A DNA stretch of 64,000 bases from assembly GCA_022496805.1 (NCBI GenBank), contig CM040094.1, positions 15,151,501 to 15,215,500 of the forward strand, in the 5' to 3' direction. Both the position numbers and the translations under genes were made by a program. The notes below the pieces were generated by a model. It saw nothing but the letters and a program-made list of their open reading frames with translations. It did no database searches and had not been told where the DNA came from. This stretch comes from Pohlia nutans. Its lineage: Eukaryota; Streptophyta; Bryopsida; Bryales; Mniaceae. Each line of letters opens with the position of its first letter. Within the stretch, counting starts at the first letter, position 1. Of the stretch, positions 57,501 to 64,000 are shown in pieces.

Positions 57501-60500
57501 GGTTTTAACTTAGTGTAAAGCTAACTGCAAATAGTGATGGATGAATTTGTTATTGTGGTTCAGGCAATTTGATGCGGTTTGTTCAAGCCCCAAACTTTCT
57601 CGGCCTGCCTGCTATTAGTGTCCCGGTGAGTGTACACACCATTATGCTTCTATTTTTAGTTTTTAGATTTTATTTTCCCAATAATAAGATAAGAGGGGTC
57701 ATTCTCAACTTTGCTCACAACTTTGATGCACTGGAATACTCCCAACATAACATTCAGTAGCCTTTGTGAGTACTGCCTCCCTCTAACAGAATGATGTGGA
57801 ATATTCCACATCAAATCAGTAGTTATGGGGGCACGTGGCATTAAGCAAGAGCAAGCAACCATGGTGCACAGTAATTGAAAGCACTCATTCAATCACAATT
57901 CAACAGTGTTTTTTCATTGTTTATTTGATTGATTCTCAACTCAACAGTGTTTTGCCATTGTTTATTTGATTCATTCTCAACTCAACAATGTTTTGTCATT
58001 GTTTATTTGATTCAATAGTTCATTCAATTACAAATCCTTGGTCACTCCATAACATTCAGTAGCCTTCAAAGAGGGTGCCTTTTAGTTTCATCCACCTTTA
58101 TATATGGAGTGACTAGTGATTTGTAATTGAATGAACTATTGAATCAAATAAACAATGACAAAACACTGTTGAGTTGAGAATCAATCAAATAAACAATGAA
58201 AAAACACTGTTGAATTGTGAATCAATCAAATAAACAATTGCAAAACACTATTGAGTTGTGATTGAGTGAGTGCTTTTGATTACTGCTCACCATGGTTGAT
58301 TGCTCTTGCTTAATGTCATGTGCCCCCATAGCTACTGATTTGATGTGGAATATCCCACATCATTTCATTGGGAGGATGAAATGATGTGGGATATTCCACA
58401 TCATTCCATCCAAGAGAGGGCAACAACATGTAAGGCTACTGAATGTTATGTCTGTATATAAAGGTGGATGAAACCTAAAGGTAGTCTCTTTGAAGGCTAC
58501 TGAATGTTATGAATATGAAGTTATCTGAACATGAAAGCTTAGGATTGATTTTGGATACACTTAAAATCGGCACTTTGAAAATTAATTATTTTTTCACACA
58601 ACATTTAAAAAATGCTTTCAAAACCTGAACAAATTAACCCTTAAAGTACCAAGAATCTCAAATTGAGCCACATGTATTTTTTTAGCTATTTCTTTTTGTT
58701 CAAATTTATGTATTTTTTTATCAAAATATGCAATAATTTTTCACTGATTTTTATGACTTTTAATTTGGTCCTATTTGAATTGTATTGTTTCATTGAATTT
58801 GTCATTTTAAAACCATGAATTCTTGGTCCTTCCAGGGTTAAATACAACCAGTCTAATAATAGAATAAAAAACTTTCAGTTTTACATACCTTAACCCCTAA
58901 AGGTTGGGCCTATGACCATGGAATCATGTTTTATCTATCACACTCAATTTTGCTACTAAAAATAATACAAGAATTCAAATTTATATTTTTAGTAGATGAA
59001 GTCACATGTCTACTACAAATCATGAATTTTTCATAAATTTTGGTGAAATTTTGAAATTACTATGGTTTTATGAAGTGATTGTAAAGAAAATCTATATCAA
59101 TTACAAAATGTATTAGAAAATTCTGATATTTTTACCTATTTTGTAAATTACAATGAAGAAAAGTTTAGTTGATGAAAATCATCCGTGTATCTAAACTTAG
59201 AGTTTTTTCTACACCTTGGTGATAACTACAAAACTTGTAGCTACAATAAAACACTCAATTTTCAAAATTTTCCAGAAATTCAAAGTGGACTAGACACTAG
59301 ACTTGGTAAGCTTCATTTTGTTAGTTGAGCTCAAATGCAATGGAACTCATTTTCATGGCCTAAATTTAGTTGAAGTAGAACAAGCAAAAAAATCAAAATA
59401 CACTACACGGTGAACCGTTTTTACGACTCTTTTTGTAGTTGGGACCCCATGTAAAATCTAAAAATAGCTTGAATGATTTGAATTAAACTAGAAGGGGTGG
59501 CATCACCAAGCAAAGCCCTCCACATGAAGAATTGGATGGAAATCATCCACGCAATCCTTGGAAATTGAACAGTGGATTTCAGTCATAAGCCATTTTTTTG
59601 GGTCTTTGCCGGCTGTTGGGGGTTAAGTGTCGGCCTTTCTGCCATAGCAAACATGTTGAGTGACTAAAACTGTAAAATTTTCCAAAGAAAAAATGTAATA
59701 GATGTTGTCGACAGTGGGATTCGAACCCACGCCCTTTCGGACCAGTACCTGAAACTGGCGCCTTAGACCAACTCGGCCATATCGACCCTGGGCGGATACT
59801 GAATGTGACTCCAGCTGATGATGCCTGGGCTCCCCACTCAACGGAATTTATTGCTGGAGGTTTCAATACTTGGATGCCTGCAGCCTTTTTTTAGAAGGCT
59901 CAAAAACTAATTTCTTTGTGGAAAATTGAAGGTGGGTCACGATTCCAAGGGATTGCCAGTAGGGTTGCAGCTTATTGGACGACCGTGGCAAGAGGCCACA
60001 CTCTTGCGTCTCGCCGCGGCATTGGAGGTAAATCATTTTGTCATAACGTAAAAATTACTTCATGTCCAAATGGTCAAAGGTAGCTACTTCCACATCCATA
60101 GGAACGGAAATAAAATCATTTAAGAAAAAGCATATTTGAGGGATCTATACTTAAGAACGAACCAAAGTAAATCAGAAAGAGAATCATGTTTAAAATGGAG
60201 TTTAAAAGAGATTTTCGGTGTGGGAATCAAGAAAGCTATAATCTTTTAAGGTTAAGGTATGATTTAGGGTTTAGGAGATTTAGGGTTTAGGAGTGTTTAG
60301 AGTCTGATTTCTGTTTTTTTGGGCTTTATTGTGGCAAATTACACCTATAAAATATTACTCTGGCTACAATACTAGATCGTTGAAATATCTTCAATTTTTT
60401 ATCAAATATAGGATGAAATTTTCAGATTTGGATGAAAATAACATAAAAATGTGGATGAAAATATTTTCTATCCAGAAACATAGAAATATGTGGTTCTACC

Positions 60501-60755
60501 ATATTATTTTGTGTTGCCAATTTAGCACTCCCTGAAAAATGGAAAAAAAAAGGGCTGGTTCAGACTGAGTTCATAGAAGCATCAGATTCCCTGGCTCTGC
60601 AAGTAAATGGGGGTTATGAAACAAGAAACATGATAAAAGAGTGCCTGAAGTTTTGTTTTCGGTTATTCATTTTTACCTGTTCATTGTTGTCCTGCCAGGA
60701 ACTCTGCGCTCCTTTACGAAAGAGACCAGCTACATTCTACAATATTTTGGAGTAG
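48598..60755 (+). CDS. FAAH: Fatty acid amide hydrolase (plant FAAH), 20 exons
   Basis: Hydrolyses N-acylethanolamines to fatty acid and ethanolamine; an amidase-signature enzyme. Exons: 48598-48676, 48807-48916, 49830-49890, 49985-50163, 50709-50838, 50975-51052, 51744-51891, 52465-52577, 52901-52976, 53165-53236, 53800-53851, 54465-54533, 55192-55275, 55469-55572, 56044-56133, 56346-56414, 56930-56994, 57564-57625, 59932-60027, 60699-60755. They join without a break into 1794 nt (597 residues). Plant FAAH is about 607. Catalytic Lys201 (PLAVKDD), cis-Ser277 and Ser278 (TGGSSSG), and nucleophile Ser301 with Arg303 (DVGGSIRIPS) are present, all at a constant offset of four from the Arabidopsis numbering. 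The N-terminal [15 protein letters not shown] region is typical of the plant branch. Most introns carry mobile elements. Identification is firm; individual borders rest on GT-AG and phase. Confidence 0.95.
49091..49480. mobile_element. Inverted-repeat element in FAAH intron 2 (TATAAGGTGGT ends), copy 1
   Basis: TATAAGGTGGTTACCCCATT at the left and TAGACCACCTTATA at the right. A copy in opposite orientation lies at 51225-51649 in intron 6. A direct duplication of TAGATAACTTCAATAAAAGA-type sequence flanks it at about 49000-49090 and 49485-49580. Confidence 0.75.
50336..50574. mobile_element. TTAA-flanked miniature element, family A, copy 6
   Basis: TTAACCCCTAAAGGACC at the left with GCCACCAGGTGG just inside, and GGTCCTTTAGGGGTTAA at the right; intron 4 of FAAH. 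A truncated family A relative occupies about 50215-50335 immediately before it, so two copies lie side by side. Confidence 0.85.
51099..51207. repeat. 19-bp tandem repeat in FAAH intron 6
   Basis: About six head-to-tail copies of CCAGCCTTTTGTATGATTA, nearly perfect. Located just after exon 6 and before the inverted-repeat element at 51225. Confidence 0.9.
51225..51649. mobile_element. Inverted-repeat element in FAAH intron 6, copy 2
   Basis: TATAAGGTGGTTATCCCATT at the left and GGGTAACCACCTTA at the right. It is the reverse complement of the element at 49091-49480 over most of its length, so the pair brackets exons 3-6. Confidence 0.75.
52215..52370. mobile_element. Inverted-repeat element (CCACCCTATTTGTGCCA type), copy 1
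   Basis: TTTCACCCTATTTGTGCCA at the left and ATAGGGTGGCTTACCTTA at the right, in FAAH intron 7. Related elements lie at 54703-55113 and 57199-57311. Confidence 0.6.
52646..52860. mobile_element. TTAA-flanked miniature element, family A, copy 7
   Basis: TTAACCCCTAAAGGACCAAC with the palindrome CCCAAATTGGG (52669-52679), and TTGGTCATTTAGGGGTTAA at the right; FAAH intron 8. This subtype has CCCAAATTGGG in place of the CCACCAGGTGG palindrome. Confidence 0.8.
53331..53702. mobile_element. Inverted-repeat element in FAAH intron 10
   Basis: GTCCACCCTCTATAAATGTTA at the left and TAACATTCATCGAGGGGGGAC at the right, with TA flanks. The interior repeats TTAACATTTATA motifs in both orientations. Non-coding. 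Confidence 0.65.
54613..54703. mobile_element. Deleted family A element, copy 8 (91 bp)
   Basis: Perfect outer ends TTAACCCCTAAAGGACC and GGTCCTTTAGGGGTTAA enclose only about 57 bases, with the palindrome GCCCAGTTTGGGC at 54669-54681. It is an internally deleted derivative in FAAH intron 12 and abuts the next inverted-repeat element. Confidence 0.8.
54703..55113. mobile_element. Inverted-repeat element (CCACCCTATTTGTGCCA type), copy 2
   Basis: AAGGTAAACCACCCTATTTC at the left and AAATAGGGTGGCTTACCTTA at the right, in FAAH intron 12. The interior differs from copies 1 and 3, which share mainly the ends. Confidence 0.65.
55604..55814. mobile_element. Family A element, copy 9, diverged
   Basis: TTAATTCCTGAAGGAC at the left and TTGGTCCTGTATGGGTTAA at the right, with a family A interior (AAGGATTCATGG; GACCAAATTTTATATCACC). 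A further family A remnant lies at about 55845-55975. Both are in FAAH intron 14. Confidence 0.65.
57199..57311. mobile_element. Inverted-repeat element (CCACCCTATTTGTGCCA type), copy 3
   Basis: TAAGGAAAACCACCCTATTT at the left and AATTAGGGTGACTTACCTTA at the right, 113 bp, in FAAH intron 17. Confidence 0.6.
57746..58510. mobile_element. 765-bp fold-back element in FAAH intron 18
   Basis: CATAACATTCAGTAGCC at the left and GGCTACTGAATGTTATG at the right. The arms pair over most of the length and hold internal direct repeats (ACAGTGTTTT...CATTGTTTATTTGATT several times) and GATGTGGAATATTCCACATC palindromes. The transcript would form a very long hairpin. Confidence 0.8.
58634..58841. mobile_element. 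Family A element, copy 10
   Basis: TTAACCCTTAAAGTACCAAG at the left and CTTGGTCCTTCCAGGGTTAA at the right, with CTCAAATTGAG as the subterminal palindrome. FAAH intron 18. Confidence 0.75.
58890..59626. mobile_element. TTAA-flanked element, family G, copy 2
   Basis: TTAACCCCTAAAGGTTGGGC at the left and GCTGTTGGGGGTTAA at the right. Reverse-complement homology with 17052-17660. It ends 80 bases from the tRNA-Leu gene. Fragments of the same family also lie near 61870-61945. Confidence 0.75.
59688..59693 (-). terminator. Pol III terminator of tRNA-Leu
   Basis: Six A bases on the plus strand, read as T6 on the minus strand, 12 bases past the tRNA 3' end. Confidence 0.7.
59706..59786 (-). tRNA. 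tRNA-Leu (anticodon CAG)
   Basis: An 81-nt cloverleaf on the minus strand. The acceptor stem is GTCGATA with TGTCGAC plus discriminator A. The A box is TGGCCGAGTTGG. The anticodon stem CCAGT/ACTGG holds the loop TTCAGGT (CAG at 59749-59751). There is a short variable arm with stem, and a T arm GTGGG-TTCGAAT-CCCAC containing the B box GGTTCGAATCC. A T6 run on the transcribed strand (59688-59693) is a good Pol III terminator. There is no tRNA intron. All key stems pair, so the gene looks functional. It lies antisense within intron 18 of FAAH. Confidence 0.95.
60110..60257. repeat. Family C fragment and telomere-like repeats in FAAH intron 19
   Basis: GGGATCTATACTTAAGAACG through AATCTTTTAAGGTTAAGG resembles the interior and right end of the family C element at 10160. 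It is followed by two GATTTAGGGTTTAGGA units at about 60262-60292. Confidence 0.5.
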
Positions 60756-62192
60756 AAGGTTTTGGAGTTGATCATCTACGAGTTGGCAAACTATCGGAGA
60801 TGAATGTCAGTGTTCCTTTAATTCCCCATTGTGTAGGTTCTTTTTCCCGGAATCCAGCAATATATAATTTATCAGTTTTTCACAATGAAATGGGGAATAG
60901 AAACTCAAACTTGGACTTCGCTACATAATACCGTGCAATTACTGTGGGTTTGCAAACTGTTCAAATTGTGTAAGGTTTCTTCCGATTTTGTTGATTTTCG
61001 GCAGTGAAGTGGTACCCACAGTAATTGCACATGAAATTAATGTAGTGAACTGTTGGAAGCTCTCTTTACTTTGTTTACCTCTCAGATTGACGCTTGTTGG
61101 TGATGAATAGAATCTGAATAGATGTTGTGTCACGCTGCATTCAGTCTTGGATATGGATACCGGTCTCTTGGAAGGCGTGGAGAGGGCCTTGTTGTGAGTT
61201 TGTTACGGTCTCTATTTGTAATATTAGTGTGCTTCTGGGCAATCTTCTGCAACACAGAACTAGTTGTTAGTTTCTTCTCAACTAACAAGACACAAAAATA
61301 TGATAATTGAGTTAACTGAAAATAAAAGAGGAGTTGAAGAGGAGTTTCCTCTCTATAATTATATTTTCTGTCAAACATTGTTGACGAATAGTTTCCATGT
61401 TTGGGGCTCTTGGAGCGTGTGGGAACTCATGGGGAGGTCATGAGCGTGTTTCATCAGTTCATGGGGAGGTCATGAGCGTGTTTCATCAGTTCATGGGGAG
61501 GTCATGAGTTCTACACCCAGTGGAGGTGCAGGGCTGTGCTTTAAATTATTCTCCAACTCACCGTAGACTAGTTTTGCAGTCTTTTTGAACCCAAAACAAG
61601 TCCAAGATGAGTTTAAGATTTTTTTTCCACTTTGAGACACTCTTTTCGGTTAACTCTAATAGCTCTTGACTAATAGATGTGGTATCCGACTAATAATGGA
61701 CACTATGTCAACATTCAGATTTGTACATTTTTAGTTGATCCAAGGGTTTATAATAAGCAGAAGGTTTATGGTTTAAGAGCGTCCAGATTTGTACTTTTTT
61801 GAGTTGATTTAAGGGCTTACAATGAGCAAAAGGCTTAGGAGACAATTGAGTTATCTGGAAAGTGAATTATTATCTTATTTATTGTATAAGCAAAATTGAG
61901 TGTGACAGGTAAAGCATGATTCCATGACCAGACGTTTAAGGGTTAAGAGAGGTTTGGGGGAGCTTCTCTACCACTGGAGATGTGGTAGGATCAGACCTCC
62001 TTGATGTTCAACACAATTGCAACCTTATTGGTCTAAAAAGATGGAGACAAAACTCGTTTTTGCTGCCTTTGAAGCTAAAAAAAATTTGGTTTTGTCTTAT
62101 CTTTCCTCTTCGGATAAGGTTTTGCTATGCTAGACTTTACGGGATAACTCTAGTGACAATGCTTTCTTGCTGAACACTATACTTAGGCATTA
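60756..62192. other. FAAH 3' flank with short repeats
   Basis: Holds probable 3' untranslated sequence of FAAH and a 98-bp inverted repeat at 60933-61030 (GTGCAATTACTGTGGG at both ends). It also holds a tandem repeat at about 61425-61510 (CATGGGGAGGTCATGAG three times), one AGAGTTAACCGAAAAG-type end near 61643, and family G/C remnants near 61870-61945. No exon was supported. Confidence 0.45.
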
Positions 62193-62474
62193 CACTACTA
62201 GCAAAGGTGTCGCTTCTCACTCAGAACAGTGTCATAGTTCAATGTACACACTTATCTACGTGTTGAATCGCACTCAAGTCTGAACAGTAGACTTAGGCAT
62301 TACACTACTAGCAAAGGTGTCGCTTCTCACTCAGAACAATGTCAAAGTTCAATGTACACACTTGTCTATGTGTCGAATCGCACTGACCAAGTCTTGAATT
62401 CCCAGACAGTGAGTGCGACGTGGCACTGTTTGACTCACCTACCAAGTGAAAAGCGACGCCTTCTCCTTGTAGTG
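62193..62474. mobile_element. CACTA-like miniature element with internal duplication
   Basis: CACTACTAGCAAAGGTGTCGC at 62303 pairs with GCGACGCCTTCTCCTTGTAGTG ending at 62474. The element is flanked by TTA on both sides (62300-62302 and 62475-62477). CACTAC ends and a 3-bp duplication are typical of En/Spm (CACTA). The left 110 bases are tandemly duplicated (also starting at 62193). Confidence 0.7.
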
Positions 62475-62517
62475 TTACGAGATGTGAGAAAGCTAAGAAA
62501 GAGAAAAGAATCAGTAC

Positions 62518-63646
62518 CTTGGGTTTGGGTTCTTCACAGGCATTCCCATTGTGAGACATCATCCCATTGAGCTCATACTGCAAACCCTGAATCTCGTGCA
62601 TCAAATTGCTGACGATTTCATCCACACTGGCGGAATCACAGGGCGCTTCGTCTTGCTGGGATTGCTCGTCACTGTAGTACCCTCCGCCATTGTCCTGCCA
62701 GTCGAATCATACATCGAAGTGGACATCAAAGTATATTTAGTTTCGGCACTTAATTAGGGGCTCATCGTAATGTCGATCAAGCTGTTAATTCGGGGAAGAT
62801 CAGATGAGTGAGGTTTAGGGTTTAGGGTTTTGATCATAAACGTCAAGCTGTTGGGGAAGATCAGATGAGTGAGGTTTAGGGTTTTGATCATAAATGTCAA
62901 GCTGTTGGAGAAGATCAGATGAGTGAGGTTTAGAGCATTGCCACCAGTAGCTGTGCTAAACTGCAAAATGGATGCTTTGAAGTTGAGTTCAGTGCCGAAG
63001 TGCCCCACTGTTCTGGATTTTGAATGAATTGAAAATACTAGGTTGCCTCAGGGCAGTGTCACCCCTGCAAACGTACCCCTATTTGCAGGTTGTAATTTTT
63101 ACCTATTTCGAATTGATCTTCAATAAGACAAGGTTTTATCTTCCCCTCCAAAAGTTTTGGAATCACCTCATGGTTAAAAGGGTTTACAACATCACCGTCT
63201 TAGGGTTTTGTTAGAAAGGTTTAGACACAACTAATTGGGGTTGAAACAAACTACCTGCCTTGAAAAGTAAGTCCATGGGTGGGGCACTTGAATGCTGTTT
63301 GAACTGAACTCCGATGAACTTGAGTTTTGTGTTCCAATTTTTAGTTCAATTTAATTTGATGGGTGGTGATGCTCTTAGGGTTTTAGGGTTTTGATCATAA
63401 ATGTCAAGCTGTTTAGGGTTTTAATCATGAATCTCAATCTTGGGTACCTTTTGAGCTAAAGTCTGTACAAAGCCACGTAAAGTGGGAAGCAGAGCGAGCA
63501 AGGAAGTAGTGTCCATGGGGAGGTCTGCCAGGTCGCCGAGGTTGGTCAACCTTTGCAACTCCATCACCGAGTCTTGCAGCTGATCCTCCGCGTGCCGTTG
63601 CCGTAGCTGCCAGTCTTCCACTTCCTGCTCTTTCTTCACCATCTCC
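62518..63646 (-). CDS. Unrecognised coiled-coil protein, two internal exons (partial)
   Basis: Two exons on the minus strand, 63448-63646 and 62518-62694, have good acceptors (CACGCAG, TGGCAG) and donors (AAG|GTACC, AAG|GTACT) and join in frame (about 125 residues seen). The first begins EMVKKEQEVEDWQLRQRHAE, with heptad-like charge spacing, then MELQRLTNLGDLADLP. The second is acidic and Gly/Gln-rich (DNGGGYYSDEQSQQDE), then a helical IVSNLMHEIQGLQYELNGMM. The 5' exons lie right of the window and the 3' exons were not found. A nuclear or cytoskeletal coiled-coil protein is possible. No family is recognised and no function is assigned. Confidence 0.55.
62777..62938. repeat. Tandem repeat with telomere-type motifs in an intron
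   Basis: Three imperfect units built from CAAGCTGTT, GAAGATCAGATGAGTGAGG, TTTAGGG and TTTTGATCATAAA. A partial unit recurs at 63375-63430. Located in the intron of the minus-strand coiled-coil gene. Confidence 0.7.
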
Positions 63647-63701
63647 CTGCGTGTTTAAATCCCAATCACCAAATCACTAAATAAACCCTAAACCCTAAAA
63701 C

Positions 63702-64000
63702 CAACACATGCAATGTTCTTCACCGATTGTGGTGATACAAAATTTGGCCCCATCTGAATTATATTTTTCACAATATGGTTGATTGAATTTGTTATTTTAA
63801 AACTGTGAATCCTTTGTTAAGTATAACACCTGAACACAATGATATTGTGAACATTAGGAATTTCGGACTTCACTGATTTTTAACGATTTTCGTGCGACAT
63901 TTGATATTTCATGGGTTCGTACATTTTTTGCACGGATTTCGTGCTAATTCTGCAGTGAATTTACACGGCTTCTACATTCACTCTTTTTGTTATCTAATAG
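63702..64000. mobile_element. Family A remnant followed by a truncated fold-back element
   Basis: 63702-63825 matches the family A interior (AATGTTCTTCACCGATT; TTTTTCACAATATGGTTGAT) without ends. From about 63850 the sequence matches the left arm of the element at 11510-11770 (GTGCGACATTTGATATTTCA) and runs off the window. Confidence 0.6.

Noticed and set aside
59579..59866. 95-codon minus-strand frame across the tRNA
   Set aside because: It reads through the tRNA-Leu gene itself; the cloverleaf explains the conservation-like sequence.

Overview
This is nuclear DNA from a green plant (Streptophyta, most likely a land plant). Genes are split by many GT-AG introns, the background is AT-rich, telomere-type TTTAGGG motifs occur, miniature transposons are dense, and one gene is a full-length plant-type fatty acid amide hydrolase. 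The species cannot be read from the sequence. A seed-free plant is a guess only.

Layout. 1-7 kb is mostly repeats, with one exon-like scrap at about 0.9 kb. A six-exon YbaK/ProX-type aminoacyl-tRNA deacylase gene lies at 7.27-12.33 kb (+), and its introns are packed with mobile elements. 12.3-20.9 kb is a repeat field. A GC-rich promoter at about 20.9-21.2 kb precedes a four-exon gene of unknown function at 21.9-25.9 kb (+). A gene encoding psq-type and CENPB-type helix-turn-helix domains lies on the minus strand at 28.1-28.8 kb, with a GC-rich promoter near 30.1-30.4 kb. Ten kilobases of AT-rich repeats follow. A second GC-rich promoter at 39.9-40.2 kb serves a paralogous psq/CENPB gene at 41.6-44.6 kb (+, five coding exons). 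A 20-exon FAAH gene (597 codons assembled, all catalytic residues present) fills 48.6-60.8 kb (+). A tRNA-Leu(CAG) gene sits antisense in FAAH intron 18. Two exons of an unrecognised coiled-coil protein lie on the minus strand at 62.5-63.6 kb and run off the window.

The most distinctive signal is a large group of short elements. About twenty of them are flanked by TTAA and share an outer motif close to TTAACCC(C/T)TAAA with inverted ends. Their cores differ, giving at least seven families. Most also carry a short, family-specific palindrome of the type CCA-N-TGG just inside one end. They insert into or beside one another and into introns. TTAA targeting and a CCC-type terminus point to a piggyBac-like, non-autonomous origin. 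No transposase is present here. Stowaway-like, PIF/Harbinger-like and CACTA-like elements and several fold-back elements are also present.

Functionally, the genes are ordinary cellular ones (tRNA proofreading, N-acylethanolamine hydrolysis, DNA-binding proteins) and do not form an obvious joint pathway. Exon models were built by hand from reading-frame continuity and splice-site phase, so they need transcript support.
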